A stretch of DNA of 64,000 nucleotides from assembly GCA_020060215.1 (NCBI GenBank), contig JAGVAP010000142.1, forward strand, positions 1 to 64,000, given 5' to 3'. The notes beneath the pieces are model-generated. The model saw nothing but the letters and a program-made list of their open reading frames with translations. It made no database searches and had not been told where the DNA came from. Position 1 is the first letter of the stretch. Each line of letters begins with the position of its first letter. Below, one piece after another: positions 43,087 through 53,469 of this stretch. Source of the DNA: Deltaproteobacteria bacterium (lineage in GTDB: Bacteria > Desulfobacterota > DSM-4660 > Desulfatiglandales > HGW-15). The position numbers were made by a program, and so were the translations under genes.

Positions 43087-43121
43087 GCCACCTCGACAAG
43101 CCAGAGATCACAGGTCAGAAG

Positions 43122-43198
43122 AGGTTTCAGGTTTCAGTGTTCAGGTGTCAGGAAACCGATGGATTACCGGGCTGACACCCGACACCGGACACCTGACG
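43122..43198. repeat. Family A element between secA and argJ
   Basis: Left arm aggtttcaggtttcagtgtt (43122-43152), right arm ctgacacccgacaccggaca (43172-43198), inverted. The centre, aaaccgatggattaccgggc, is the reverse complement of the centre of the copy at 32371-32450 with a few substitutions. Confidence 0.78.
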
Positions 43199-43310
43199 CC
43201 CCGCGGAGTTTCCTGCTCGATCAATCTTGATGCCTCAGCGGCAAGCGGCCCCGCTGACTTCTTGCTCCTCTTTCCATCCTGTCAATCCTGTTGATCCTGT
43301 CCAAATTCTC

Positions 43311-46178
43311 TTACGGTCTTGCTCCACAGCATTTCTTGTACTTCTTCCCGCTTCCGCACGGGCACGGGTCGTTCCGCCCGACCTTTTTTCCGTCTCTCCT
43401 GACGGTCGCCGGCCTTTCGGCCTCATCGCCGTGGCTGAAATGCATGGGCCTCTTCTTTCGCACGGGGACCGCCTCGGCCGGCGGCACCTGTTTCATGATC
43501 TGGAGCCTGGAGAGCGTGGTGAGGATCTCCTCCCTGATGCGGTCCATGAGCTGCTCGAAGAGGGCGAATCCTTCCTTCTTGTATTCCCGCAGGGGATCCA
43601 TCTGGCCATATCCCCTCAGCCCGATCCCCTCCTTCATGTGCTCCATGTCCTGCAGGTGGGCGACCCACTGGTGGTCGATGATCTGGAGCATGATGAACTT
43701 GTGGATGGAGGTGAGGTCCTCCTTGCCGAAGGCGGCAAGGCGCTTGTCCTGCGCCTCCCGGACCTGCTGCCGGACCATCTCCGCCAGATCGTCGGGCTTG
43801 AGGGCGTAGAACGGATCCTCTCCCAGGTCTTCGGGACCGATCTTCGCCCTGAATCCGAACATCCGCGCAAGGTTGTCCCTCAAACCCGCGATGTCCCATT
43901 CACCCGGATCCGACTTGGGGTCGATGTAGCCTTGAACCAGGGAGTCCGCCTTCTCCTCCGACATGGTGCGGAGGATCTCGTCGATCCCTTCGCCGGCCAG
44001 GATTTCCTTGCGCAGGGAATAGATGATCTCCCTGTGCTTGTTCATCACGTCGTCATACTCCAGCAGGTGTTTCCGGATGTCGAAGTTGTGCGCCTCCACC
44101 TTCTTCTGCGCATTCTCGATCGCCCTGCTGATGAGGTTGTGCTCGATCGGCTGTCCTTCCTCCATGCCCAGCCTGCCCATGATGGAGGCGATCCTGTCCG
44201 AACCGAAGATCCGCAGCAGGTCGTCTTCCAGGGAGAGATAGAAGCGGGAGGTGCCCGGATCGCCCTGGCGGCCGGAACGGCCCCTCAACTGATTGTCGAT
44301 GCGGCGGCTCTCGTGCCTCTCCGTTCCCAGGATATGGAGCCCCCCCAGCCCCACCACCCCGTCGCCGAGGACGATGTCCGTACCGCGGCCGGCCATGTTC
44401 GTGGAGATGGTCACGGTGTTGGCCTGCCCCGCCTTGGCCACGATCTCCGCCTCCTTTTCGTGGTGCTTGGCATTGAGCACGGAATGGGGGATGCCGTTGC
44501 GGGTGAGCATCTTGCTCAGCATCTCCGATTTCTCGATGGTGATGGTCCCCACGAGGACCGGCTGGCCCTTGTCGTAGAGCTGCTTGATCTCCTCCACCGC
44601 GGCGATGAACTTCTCCCGCTCGGTCTTGTAGATCACGTCCGGAAAATCGGTCCGGATCATCTTCTTGTTCGTGGGGACGACGACCACCTCCAGCTTGTAG
44701 GTGCTGGCGAACTCCGCCGCCTCCGTGTCGGCCGTACCGGTCATGCCGGCCAGCTTCTCGTACATGCGGAAGAAGTTCTGGAAGGTAATGGTGGCCAGGG
44801 TCTGGTTCTCCTCCGCCACGCTGACCCCTTCCTTGGCCTCCACGGCCTGGTGAAGGCCGTCGCTCCACCGCCGGCCGGGCATCATGCGGCCCGTGAACTC
44901 GTCCACGATGACGACCTGGTCGTCCTTGATCACATAGTGAACGTCCTTTTCAAAGAGCCAGTAGGCCTTGATCAGCTGGTGAGTCGCGTGCAGCAGCTCG
45001 GAGGAGCGCAGATAATCCGCCTCGAGACGCTGGATCCGTGCCGCCTTTTCCTCCTCCGGCAGTTCCGCATCCTCCCGGATCGTATGGCTCGCATCATCCA
45101 GATCGGGGAGGACGAAGTCGCCCATCCCGCCTCCTGCGAGGAGCTTGATCCCCTTTTCGGTCAACTCGACGGAGTTGCTCCGCTCATCGATCACGCAGTA
45201 GAGGTCTTGATCGATCTCGGGCAGGAGTTTCTGGGCGCTCAACATGTTCTCGTACCGGTCGAGCTCCTTTTTCAGGGCCTGGTTGTTTGCGAGCACGTCC
45301 AGGAAAGCGGGATTCTTCGGATCCCCCCGCTTGACCTTGAGCAGGAGCTCGATCGTCTTGTCGCCGTCGCCCGATTCCTCGAGGTGTTTCCTGGCCTCCT
45401 GAAGGATCGACCGAACGACCGTCCCCTGCTTCTTCTTCAGGTTGATGACGAGGGGCTTGACCTCCACGTAGATCTTGTTCTCGCTCCGCTCCACAGGCCC
45501 GCTGATGATCAACGGGGTCCTGGCCTCGTCGATCAGGATACTGTCCACCTCGTCGACGATGGCGTAGTGGAAGTCCCGGTGGACCATGTCCGCCACGTCG
45601 AATTTCATGTTGTCCCGGAGGTAGTCGAAACCGAACTCGTTGTTCGTGCCGTAGGTGATGTCGCAGCCGTAGGCTTCCTTTCGCTGGCGGTCATCCATGC
45701 CGTGCACGATGACCCCTACCGAAAGGCCCAGAAGCCGGTAGATGCCCCCCATCCATTCGGCGTCCCTCCTGGCCAGGTAGTCGTTGACGGTCACCAGGTG
45801 GGTGCCCCTTCCGGTCAGGGCGTTCAGGTACAGGGGGAGGGTCGCGGCCAGCGTTTTTCCTTCCCCGGTCTTCATCTCCGCGATCCTCCCCTCGTGGAGC
45901 ACGATGCCCCCGATGAGCTGGACATCGAAGTGGCGCATGCCGAGGGTCCTCACGGAGGCCTCCCGCACCGCCGCGAACGCCTCCGGCAGCAGGTCGTCCA
46001 GGGTCTCTCCCCCGGAGATTCTTGCCTTGAACTCGTCCGTCTTTGCGCGCAGCTCCGCGTCGGAAAGGGCCTTGAAATCGGGTTCCCATCGGTTGATCGC
46101 CTCGACGATCGGACCCATCCTCTTCAGCTCCCTGTCGTTCTTGCTCCCGACGATGCTCTTGATCAGTTTGCCAATCAT
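43311..46178 (-). CDS. secA: SecA preprotein translocase ATPase
   Basis: 955 residues. The N terminus [18 protein letters not shown], then [20 protein letters not shown] (Walker A), [69 protein letters not shown] and the C-terminal zinc tail [19 protein letters not shown] are all present, so the protein is full length. It pushes unfolded preproteins through SecYEG. In this organism it would also export the outer-membrane and lipoprotein products found nearby. Confidence 0.98.
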   Translation of the reverse strand: MIGKLIKSIVGSKNDRELKRMGPIVEAINRWEPDFKALSDAELRAKTDEFKARISGGETLDDLLPEAFAAVREASVRTLGMRHFDVQLIGGIVLHEGRIAEMKTGEGKTLAATLPLYLNALTGRGTHLVTVNDYLARRDAEWMGGIYRLLGLSVGVIVHGMDDRQRKEAYGCDITYGTNNEFGFDYLRDNMKFDVADMVHRDFHYAIVDEVDSILIDEARTPLIISGPVERSENKIYVEVKPLVINLKKKQGTVVRSILQEARKHLEESGDGDKTIELLLKVKRGDPKNPAFLDVLANNQALKKELDRYENMLSAQKLLPEIDQDLYCVIDERSNSVELTEKGIKLLAGGGMGDFVLPDLDDASHTIREDAELPEEEKAARIQRLEADYLRSSELLHATHQLIKAYWLFEKDVHYVIKDDQVVIVDEFTGRMMPGRRWSDGLHQAVEAKEGVSVAEENQTLATITFQNFFRMYEKLAGMTGTADTEAAEFASTYKLEVVVVPTNKKMIRTDFPDVIYKTEREKFIAAVEEIKQLYDKGQPVLVGTITIEKSEMLSKMLTRNGIPHSVLNAKHHEKEAEIVAKAGQANTVTISTNMAGRGTDIVLGDGVVGLGGLHILGTERHESRRIDNQLRGRSGRQGDPGTSRFYLSLEDDLLRIFGSDRIASIMGRLGMEEGQPIEHNLISRAIENAQKKVEAHNFDIRKHLLEYDDVMNKHREIIYSLRKEILAGEGIDEILRTMSEEKADSLVQGYIDPKSDPGEWDIAGLRDNLARMFGFRAKIGPEDLGEDPFYALKPDDLAEMVRQQVREAQDKRLAAFGKEDLTSIHKFIMLQIIDHQWVAHLQDMEHMKEGIGLRGYGQMDPLREYKKEGFALFEQLMDRIREEILTTLSRLQIMKQVPPAEAVPVRKKRPMHFSHGDEAERPATVRRDGKKVGRNDPCPCGSGKKYKKCCGARP

Positions 46179-46198
46179 GAAAGGGATACCCCTGATTA

Positions 46199-46404
46199 TA
46201 GCTGTCGGCTTTCAGCGGTCAGCTTTCAGCCGCTTCTCGCGTCCCGGTCCTTAAGTGCACGAAAAACACGAGCCGGAACAGGGCGAACAAATTAATATAC
46301 ACCGATCGGCCGCCGAATTGAATCCCAAACTTCGATTGAAGAGACCGTTGAATGCGGCACAGTAGGATAAGGTGGAGCGAAGCGAAACCCATCAATTGGA
46401 GCCG
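46199..46404. repeat. Repeat-rich secA-M23 gap (family I hairpin and family E fragment)
   Basis: The 290-base gap has no gene. It contains agctgtcggctttcagcggt, then cagctttcagc at 46199-46231, a tandem-like element, and a partial copy of the family E core, ggtggagcgaagcgaaaccc, at 46362-46404. Confidence 0.55.
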
Positions 46405-46467
46405 TTCGGGAGGGCATAGACATCGAACCATCTTCCCGCATCGGCGGCAAGCGGCGAGGCCGAAAGC

Positions 46468-47376
46468 TTAATTGAGGATATACCGGTGGGGATTCACAGG
46501 CAAGCCGTTGAGGTGGATCTCGTAGTGCAGGTGAGGACCGGTGGAACGGCCGGAGCTTCCCACTCTTGCGATCTCCTGCCCCCTCTTCACGCGCTGTCCG
46601 ACCTTGACGAGGGATTTGTCCAGATGACCGTAGATGGTCTTGTACCCATACCCGTGGGAAACATGGACGAACTTTCCATAGCCGTAATCGGAACCGACTT
46701 CCGTGACGACCCCGTCGGCCGGTGCGACGATCGGCGAATGGAGCTTTGCGGAGATGTCCATTCCGGCATGGAATTCCTTCTCATTGGTGAACGGGGATAT
46801 CCGTTTTCCAAAACCGGAACTGACCCAGCCCTTGGCAGGCCAGATCGAAGGCGTGCAGGCGAGGACGGACTTCTGAGTCTCCAGGATGCTGAACAATTCC
46901 AGCTTTTCGCTCTTCTGGATGGAGATCTCGCTCTTGATGCCGCCGATCGAGCGGTGCATCATCTGGAGCATCCGGCGCTGACCTTTTTCGCTGCTCATGG
47001 CATGCCCCAGGGACAGGGGCTCGGAGCCGCCGATCCCCAGGAACTGGGTCCGGTTCTCCCGGGTCTCGAGATTGACCATGGTCCTCAGCTTGTTGTCGAG
47101 CGCCTTCAACTCCTCGAGGGACTTGCCGATCACCTCGATCTCTCTGGCGAGGGCGGCGAGCTGCTCTTTCTGCTGCTTGTTGACCTTGTTCAGATGGGCA
47201 AAACCGGGGAGCTCCCTTTTGATGTTGATGTAGTCCAGGATGACGGCTGCCAGGAAGAGGGCTCCGGAAAAAAGGAAGAGGGGCAAGAGCACAAAAAGGA
47301 CCTTCGAGATCTCGATCTGTCTGACCGTTCGTGTCCCCTGCGGGAGGAACAGGACTGTAACCTTTTTCAGTGCCAA
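46468..47376 (-). CDS. M23 family metallopeptidase, membrane-anchored
   Basis: 302 residues. A single N-terminal transmembrane helix (about 24-48, VLFVLLPLFLFSGALFLAAV) anchors a periplasmic coiled coil (about 60-100, KQQKEQLAALAREIEVIGK) followed by the LytM/M23 domain: FHAGMDISAKLHSPIVAPADG (HxxxD zinc ligands) and TGPHLHYEIHLNG (HxH). It should cleave peptidoglycan cross-links or activate an amidase. It lies upstream of secA and downstream of uvrC on the same strand. Confidence 0.92.
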   Translation of the reverse strand: MALKKVTVLFLPQGTRTVRQIEISKVLFVLLPLFLFSGALFLAAVILDYINIKRELPGFAHLNKVNKQQKEQLAALAREIEVIGKSLEELKALDNKLRTMVNLETRENRTQFLGIGGSEPLSLGHAMSSEKGQRRMLQMMHRSIGGIKSEISIQKSEKLELFSILETQKSVLACTPSIWPAKGWVSSGFGKRISPFTNEKEFHAGMDISAKLHSPIVAPADGVVTEVGSDYGYGKFVHVSHGYGYKTIYGHLDKSLVKVGQRVKRGQEIARVGSSGRSTGPHLHYEIHLNGLPVNPHRYILN

Positions 47377-47436
47377 AATCTCTCTTGGGGTTCAGGTTTA
47401 CAGCGATCGTTGGACCTTTATGTGGAGCCCCTCTTA

Positions 47437-49293
47437 TCACACCTCTTTTTGGGCTGTCAACCCATAAGTACCGCCTTCGGAAAAAAATTCCACAATATCT
47501 TGGGCAAGGGCCGGACCGACCCCGGGGACCTTCTGAAGATCCTCGATGGTTGCGGCGGCAACGGCGTGAATATCCCCGAAGTGGCGCAGCAGCCTCTTTT
47601 TGCGCCCTGGTCCAAGACCCGGTATCTGATCCAGATCGGAGACGGTGATACTCCTGCCCCTCAGCTTGCGGTGATAGAGAACGGCCCTCCGGTGTGCTTC
47701 GTCCCGGATCCGCATGAGGAACAGGAGCACGGGGTCGTTTTCCTTCGCGTCCACCGGGTTTTTGCGGCCGGGGATGTAGATCTTGTCACCGCCTCCCCTC
47801 TCGTGTTCCTTGGCCAGGGACGCCACCTCCGTCCTGTCGGCCATGCCGGCCTCCTCGATCGCCCTCTTGACGGCCTGCAGATGCCCCCTGCCTCCATCCA
47901 CGAGCAGCAGATCGGGGGGATCGTCCTTCCGCAACCTTCTGGCGACCATCTCGGCCATCATGGCGTAGTCGTCGATCCCTTCCACACCCGTGATCCTGTA
48001 GCTCCTGTAACCGGCCTTGTGCGGGAGTCCGTCCACAAACGAGACCAGGGCGCCTACCGCGCTGTTGCCGTGGATGTTCGAGATGTCCACCCCCTCCACC
48101 CTGCGGGGGACCCTCTGGAGCTGAAGCAGGAGCTTTGTCCTGTCCATGAGATCCAACCCGTCCTGGGCCGCGGCCCTGGAAAGCAGGCTCTCCGCATTGT
48201 TCACGGCCATTTCGAGCAGGTGTCTCTTTTCCCCTTTCCGGGGATGCTCGATCGGAACCTTTCTGCCGACCAGGTCCGAGAGCCATGTTGAGATGGCCTC
48301 CATGTCCTCCACCGGCTCGGAGACGAGGATCCGTCTCGGGATGAAAAGGGACTGGTGGTAGTACTGCTTCAGAAACGCCTCCATGACCTCCGGAGAAGAA
48401 ACGTCCCGATTCCGGATCCGAAAATCCCGAGAGCCGGAGAGCCTTCCCTTTCGGATGAAGAGGACGACGAGCTGAAAGGTCGAGTCCTGTCGCGCCACCC
48501 CGATGACATCCCGGTCCTCCATCCTTGGAGAGACCACGTGCTGGTGCTCGATCACGCTTTCCACCGCCCTGATCTGGTCCCTGACCCGCGCGGCCTCCTC
48601 GAACCTCATCTCCTCCGATGCCCTGGCCATCTTGTTCTTCAGCTCGTTGAGGAGCTCCCGGTTGCGGCCTTCCAGGAAGAGAATGACCTCCCTGACCACC
48701 TCGCGGTACGCGGTCTCGCTCGGGGGCCTGGAGCACATCCCGAAACACCTGTGAAGCTGGTAGTTGATGCAGGGCCTCGGCCGGCGGGGGGGCTCGACGG
48801 GCTTGCATTTACGGAGCTGGAAGGTCCGCTCGATCAACTTGAGGGTGTTTCTCACCGATTGGGCCGAAGAGAAGGGACCGAAGTATCTTGCTCCGTCTTT
48901 CTTGATCTTTCGGACCAGCGTGAGGTTCGGGAAAGGCTGCTTCGTGTCCAGCCTCAGAGAGAGGTACTGCTTGTCGTCCCTGAGGATGATGTTGTAGCGG
49001 GGCATCCACTTCTTGACCAGATTGTCCTCGAGGATGAATGCCTCCTTCTCGGTGGCGGTAAGGATAAAGTCCAAACCTCGGGCGCGCTCCATCATCATGG
49101 CCGTCTTCCGGGGGGTGTCGCCGGAGGCCTTGAAATAGGAGAGTACCCGCTTCTTCAGGTTCTTGGCCTTTCCCACATAGATGACCTGCCCGGTTCCGTC
49201 CTTGAAGAGATAGACGCCGGGACCGTCCGGGAGGGTCTTCCGGAGAAGCTCGGGGTCGAGTCCCACGGGCGTGGATGTCCGGTCAACGATCAT
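47437..49293 (-). CDS. uvrC: UvrABC excinuclease subunit C
   Basis: 618 residues from the ATG at 49293. Domains in order: GIY-YIG nuclease (GPGVYLFKDGTGQVIYVGKA), the cysteine-containing RCFGMCSRP region, a UVR motif (MRFEEAARVRDQIRAVE), the RNase H-like endonuclease half (GVDISNIHGNSAVGALVSFV, LLLVDGGRGHLQAV) and tandem helix-hairpin-helix motifs (IPGLGPGRKKRLLRHFG, VPGVGPALAQDIVEFF). It makes both incisions in nucleotide-excision repair. Confidence 0.97.
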   Translation of the reverse strand: MIVDRTSTPVGLDPELLRKTLPDGPGVYLFKDGTGQVIYVGKAKNLKKRVLSYFKASGDTPRKTAMMMERARGLDFILTATEKEAFILEDNLVKKWMPRYNIILRDDKQYLSLRLDTKQPFPNLTLVRKIKKDGARYFGPFSSAQSVRNTLKLIERTFQLRKCKPVEPPRRPRPCINYQLHRCFGMCSRPPSETAYREVVREVILFLEGRNRELLNELKNKMARASEEMRFEEAARVRDQIRAVESVIEHQHVVSPRMEDRDVIGVARQDSTFQLVVLFIRKGRLSGSRDFRIRNRDVSSPEVMEAFLKQYYHQSLFIPRRILVSEPVEDMEAISTWLSDLVGRKVPIEHPRKGEKRHLLEMAVNNAESLLSRAAAQDGLDLMDRTKLLLQLQRVPRRVEGVDISNIHGNSAVGALVSFVDGLPHKAGYRSYRITGVEGIDDYAMMAEMVARRLRKDDPPDLLLVDGGRGHLQAVKRAIEEAGMADRTEVASLAKEHERGGGDKIYIPGRKNPVDAKENDPVLLFLMRIRDEAHRRAVLYHRKLRGRSITVSDLDQIPGLGPGRKKRLLRHFGDIHAVAAATIEDLQKVPGVGPALAQDIVEFFSEGGTYGLTAQKEV

Positions 49294-49323
49294 GGCTATC
49301 CAATGATACTTCAAAACGATGCA

Positions 49324-49428
49324 AAATACAGGATGCAGGGTTCAGGAGAAAAGACCTTGCTTCACCCCCGGAGCTCGTCATGTATCTTCCTTCCATTCTG
49401 CATCCTGCACCTTGGATCCTGGATCTGC
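49324..49428. repeat. Family G inverted-repeat element between uvrC and the sigma-54 regulator
   Basis: Left arm aatacaggatgcagggttca, right arm cattctgcatcctgcacctt, inverted. The rest of this 300-base divergent gap (49315-49618) shows no gene; an ATG/GTG frame for the regulator starts at 49619. Confidence 0.65.
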
Positions 49429-49618
49429 CACCAGCGCATGAGCAGCTCCAAAGTTTCTCGCTTCGTTCAGGCTGTCCGATCGGTCGGCAGCAGTGCTGAC
49501 TTCTCCCTTGCACATCATCAAGCTAAGTGATAGGAAAAACTCGGTCAAGAGGATTGTGGCCCCGCCGGAGACGAAGTTGTCGTCCTCCTCTACGCCTGGC
49601 GCCACCGCGGGAGAATGA

Positions 49619-51013
49619 GTGAACCGGGATTTCAAAATACTGGTGATCGACGGAGGACCCGCCCGTCCGAACGGGATCGAGAGCGTTCTGAAGGGAGCGG
49701 GATACCTGCGGACCGAGAAGGTAGGTCCGGAAAAGTCCCTTCGCGAGCTGGAACTGCTGTCACCGGATGCGACGGTGGTCGGCCCTTCAGTCACCTCCGA
49801 GCAGTGCTACGACTGCATTCGAAAACTGAAGATCATCGACATCCGTTCCCCCATCCTGGTCTTCCCTCGCACCGCATCTCCCACAGAAGACGACCCGCTG
49901 AGCCATTTCCACGGCCTCGATTTTCTGTCCCCCGACTCCAACGCAGAGGATCTCTCCCGTCGGGTTCACCTGGCGTTGAAGGGGAACGGTATCCACGAGG
50001 GAATCGCCGATCTCCCTGTGCTCGTTGGGAGGTCCCCCCAGATGAGTGTGGTTCGGGACCGAATCCACCGTGTATCCGACAAAGACGTCACGGTCCTGAT
50101 CTCGGGGGAGACGGGGACCGGGAAAGAGATCATTGCCCGCTCCATCCACTACTTCTCGCACCGAAGGAAAGGACCCCTGGTCAAGATCAGCTGCGGAAAC
50201 CTGCCCGATCAACTGCTGGAGAGCGAGGTCTTCGGGTTCCAGAAGGGGGCCTTCACGGACGCCCATCGGAACAAGCCGGGGCGGCTCGAGCTCGCAGACA
50301 ACGGTACCCTCTTCCTGGACGAGGTCGGCGATCTCTCGCTCTTTCTGCAGGTCAAGTTCCTTCAGATCTTCGAAGACAGGTCATTCTCCAGACTGGGCGC
50401 TACCGAAGAAAAAATGATCGACGCCAGGGTCGTTGCCGCCACCCATTTCGACCTGGCCAAGAAGGTGCGGTCAGGGGAGTTCAGGCGGGACCTCTTCTAT
50501 CGGCTGAATGTCATGCACATCAGGACGGTCCCCCTGAGGGAGAGAAGGGACGACATCCCCCTCCTGGCCGACTATTTTCTCAAGAGGTACTGCTCCCTCC
50601 TGAAGAAGGATCTGCCGGACGTGCCCTTCGATATCATGGAGCGATTCTGTTCCCATCGCTGGCCCGGCAATGTCAGAGAGCTCGAAAATCTGGTGAAGCG
50701 CGCAATCGTCCTGAGAAGCTGGGATCATGTGGTGCAGGAGATGGACTCCTCCGCGGTCCCGGGTCAGGGGGATATCCGTTCCCATCCTGCCGTGCCGGGC
50801 TCGATCACGGACCGGACCCCTGGGGCAGGGACATTCACGATGGGAGACTCCCTCAAGGAGATCACCAAGGCCTATGTCTCCGGGATCGAACGGAAAGCGA
50901 TCCTCGACGCAATGGATTCGGTGCGGTGGAACAGGAGGAAGGCGGCCCAGCTTCTCGGCGTCAGCTACAAGACGATCTGCAACCGGATCAAAGAACTCGG
51001 CATTTGTCCATAA
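49619..51013 (+). CDS. Sigma-54-dependent regulator with degenerate receiver
   Basis: 464 residues from a GTG with GGGAG upstream. The N-terminal ~115 residues have a CheY-like pattern (ILVIDGGPARPNGIES) but the acidic pair is DGG, the phosphorylation Asp is missing (ATVVGPSVTSE) and the signature Lys is Ser. The AAA+ domain has Walker A SGETGTGKEIIARS, a GAFTDA loop instead of GAFTGA, LFLDEVGDLSL and HRWPGNVRELENLV. A Fis-type helix-turn-helix ends the protein (WNRRKAAQLLGVSYKTICNR). It probably drives the barrel/epimerase genes, not by phosphorylation. NtrC-type family. Confidence 0.88.
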   Translation: MNRDFKILVIDGGPARPNGIESVLKGAGYLRTEKVGPEKSLRELELLSPDATVVGPSVTSEQCYDCIRKLKIIDIRSPILVFPRTASPTEDDPLSHFHGLDFLSPDSNAEDLSRRVHLALKGNGIHEGIADLPVLVGRSPQMSVVRDRIHRVSDKDVTVLISGETGTGKEIIARSIHYFSHRRKGPLVKISCGNLPDQLLESEVFGFQKGAFTDAHRNKPGRLELADNGTLFLDEVGDLSLFLQVKFLQIFEDRSFSRLGATEEKMIDARVVAATHFDLAKKVRSGEFRRDLFYRLNVMHIRTVPLRERRDDIPLLADYFLKRYCSLLKKDLPDVPFDIMERFCSHRWPGNVRELENLVKRAIVLRSWDHVVQEMDSSAVPGQGDIRSHPAVPGSITDRTPGAGTFTMGDSLKEITKAYVSGIERKAILDAMDSVRWNRRKAAQLLGVSYKTICNRIKELGICP

Positions 51014-51095
51014 AACTCATACAAACTGCGGATTTAGACCTCATCGCGATGGTCATGACGTTGACAATCCCGCCCCAGTATGCCAGAAATGCCCA

Positions 51096-52091
51096 ATGGA
51101 ATACCACTTCATCGGAAACGCACCTTCCATCTGCAAGATCCGGGAACTGGTCAAGGTAGTCTCCGACACTCCCTTCAGCGTCCTGATCACCGGGGAGACC
51201 GGTACGGGCAAGGAGGTGGTGGCCAGGCTGCTCCATGACTCTTCGAACAGGCGAAGAGAGCGATTCATCAAGGTAAACTGCGCTGCGCTGCCCCTCACCC
51301 TTCTCGAAAGCGAGCTGTTCGGCTATGAAAAGGGTGCATTCACCGGGGCCGAAAAGTCAAAGCCCGGGAAGTTCGAACTGGCCTCGGAGGGGGTGATCTT
51401 TCTGGACGAGATCGGGGACATGCCCATCCTGCTCCAGGCCAAGCTTCTGGAGGTCATTCAGAGCGGGAAGTTCGTGCCTCTGGGCGGGACTGCCGAGGTG
51501 GTGGTCAATACATGGGTGATATCGTCGACGAACCATGATCTTCAGGAGGACATGCGGAACTCCCTGTTCAGAGAGGACCTCTATTACAGGCTGAATGTGA
51601 TCAATGTCCAGATACCGCCGCTGCGGGACAGGCGAGAGGATATCCCCCTTCTGACGCGGCACTTCATGGAGAGGTACAGCCGGGAGCTGAGGACCTCTGA
51701 GGATCCGGTCCTTACGGGCGAACTGCTCAGGAGGTTTCAGCTCTACCACTGGCCGGGTAACGTAAGGGAGCTGTCGAGCATGGTTCTGAGGCTGATGGTC
51801 GGAGAGGACCCGGAGGTGATCTGTGCCGAGATCGCAGCGGTCATGAACGAGGGGGAGTCCCCGGATCAGGATGAAAAGAATCGGGAAGAACTCAACCCCG
51901 TTCCCTTGAGTCTTCCCGAGCTCAAGAGTGCGGCTGCAAGAGACATCGAGAGGCGGGCCATCCTCTGGGCACTGAAGAATACGGGGTGGAAGAAGAGGGC
52001 GGCCGCCAGGATGCTCAAGATCAGCCACAAGGCGCTCTACTACAAGATGGACGACCTTGGGATCGGCAAGAAAAGAACCGAGATGCAGTGA
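51096..52091 (+). CDS. Minimal sigma-54 activator, AAA+ plus HTH, no sensor domain
   Basis: 331 residues; the ATG at 51096 (MEYHFIGNAPSICKIRELVK) is chosen because upstream codons are not homologous. Walker A TGETGTGKEVVARLLHDSS, an intact GAFTGA loop (KGAFTGAEKSKPG), VIFLDEIGDMPILLQAK, YHWPGNVRELSSMV, and a C-terminal Fis-like HTH (GWKKRAAARMLKISHKALYY). It resembles PspF-like activators. It starts 82 bases after the first regulator and is followed 15 bases later by the barrel gene, so it may form an operon with it. Confidence 0.9.
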   Translation: MEYHFIGNAPSICKIRELVKVVSDTPFSVLITGETGTGKEVVARLLHDSSNRRRERFIKVNCAALPLTLLESELFGYEKGAFTGAEKSKPGKFELASEGVIFLDEIGDMPILLQAKLLEVIQSGKFVPLGGTAEVVVNTWVISSTNHDLQEDMRNSLFREDLYYRLNVINVQIPPLRDRREDIPLLTRHFMERYSRELRTSEDPVLTGELLRRFQLYHWPGNVRELSSMVLRLMVGEDPEVICAEIAAVMNEGESPDQDEKNREELNPVPLSLPELKSAAARDIERRAILWALKNTGWKKRAAARMLKISHKALYYKMDDLGIGKKRTEMQ

Positions 52092-52106
52092 GAAAGGAGT
52101 CGGATC

Positions 52107-53462
52107 ATGAGATTGCCCCTGAAAGAACCGTTTGGAATCGTGGTCTTCGCAACCCTGATCGCCCTGTCTTCGATGGTCTTCGCCCAGGAGCAATACACCT
52201 TGACCCCTTCCATATCGGTGAGCGAGACGTATGACGACAATATCTTTCTCGAAAATGAAACGCTCGCGGTCTCGGACTGGATCACGGCCGTGACCCCCGG
52301 CATAGCGCTGGACGTGCAGACACCGCGGCACTGGCTCCAGCTCAACTATGCCCCCTCCATCGTCCGCTACCGTGATTTCGACGTGAACGACACCGTGAGG
52401 CACCTGGGGAACATCCTGTACCACCAGGATGTGACCAAGGACTGGAGATTCGATCTGACGAACACCTACATCCGCTCCGAGGAGCCTCTGGAGACCACCC
52501 CCGGGGTGGAGGGGGTCCGAACGGATCCAAGGGACAGGGTCAGAAATCCCTATCAGCGGAACATAGGCGAGGCCAAGGTGAGCTATCTCTTCGGCCGGGA
52601 GGACATGTTCTCGGGAGGGTATCGAAACAATCTCCTGATCAACGACGACATCACCGTCGACGACGGGACTATCCATGAGCCCTTTGCCGATTACATCCAG
52701 TGGTTCGACCAAAAGCACGGGATGGCGCTGTCGTACCGGTATATCGACGCCAATTTCACGAGCGACGACCCCAACAGACTGGCGCAGCCGGACTACACGG
52801 GCCACAGTCCGGAGTTGAGATACCTGCACCGCTTCGACCCGCAGACGTCGGGGTCTGTAGGATACGTCTATTCGTCCCGCGATTTCGATCAGAATACCTT
52901 CAGGCAGGACTATACCGTCCATACGGCGACGGCAGGCCTGGAGAAGAACTTCGACCCACAGACCTACGCCAGCGCAACCCTCGGGTATTTCATCCGAGAC
53001 ACCGAAGAGCTCGGCAGGCTGCCGTCCGATACCGAGAGCGGGCCCAATTTCAACCTCTATCTCCGGAGGATCTTCCAGAGGGGCAGTCTTTTTCTCGGCG
53101 GGGCCGGCGGATGGGATGAGCAATACCTGGAAGCCGAAAACAGGGGATTCGTCGAGTTCTGGAGTGTCGAAGCAGGCGTAGATTATGCGTTGCTGCAGCC
53201 GTTGACCTTCTATGCCTCGGGGATCTACCGCGACGAGAAGGACGAGAACGATGTCCAAACCAACACCTGGAGGGGCAGTGTCGGGCTCAGGTGGGCCTTC
53301 CACCGCTATTTTTCCATGGCCTTGGACTACACCCATGTCTCACGGGACAGCGATAGGGAAGGGACTCTGATCGTCAACGGGTTTGTCGTCAACGACATCG
53401 AGGATTACGAATCAAACCGCGTCATGCTCATCTTGACCGGCCTGAGACCCATCAGGTGGTAG
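52107..53462 (+). CDS. Outer-membrane beta-barrel protein, probable exopolysaccharide-associated
   Basis: 451 residues with a signal peptide (about 1-26, hydrophobic FGIVVFATLIALSSMVF then AQ) followed by alternating beta-strand segments such as YTLTPSISVSETYDDNIF, SVGYVYSSRDFDQNTFRQDY and SATLGYFIRDTEELGRL, and a final strand with aromatic residue (RPIRW). It looks like the PF10082/TIGR03016-type barrels found with PEP-CTERM or exopolysaccharide loci. Adjacent to a nucleotide-sugar epimerase and two sigma-54 activators, which fits an exported polysaccharide system. Exact role unknown. Confidence 0.8.
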   Translation: MRLPLKEPFGIVVFATLIALSSMVFAQEQYTLTPSISVSETYDDNIFLENETLAVSDWITAVTPGIALDVQTPRHWLQLNYAPSIVRYRDFDVNDTVRHLGNILYHQDVTKDWRFDLTNTYIRSEEPLETTPGVEGVRTDPRDRVRNPYQRNIGEAKVSYLFGREDMFSGGYRNNLLINDDITVDDGTIHEPFADYIQWFDQKHGMALSYRYIDANFTSDDPNRLAQPDYTGHSPELRYLHRFDPQTSGSVGYVYSSRDFDQNTFRQDYTVHTATAGLEKNFDPQTYASATLGYFIRDTEELGRLPSDTESGPNFNLYLRRIFQRGSLFLGGAGGWDEQYLEAENRGFVEFWSVEAGVDYALLQPLTFYASGIYRDEKDENDVQTNTWRGSVGLRWAFHRYFSMALDYTHVSRDSDREGTLIVNGFVVNDIEDYESNRVMLILTGLRPIRW

Positions 53463-53469
53463 CCCTTTC

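Noticed and set aside
43227..46295. A 1022-codon open frame antisense to secA
   Set aside because: Antisense to secA, no domain similarity.
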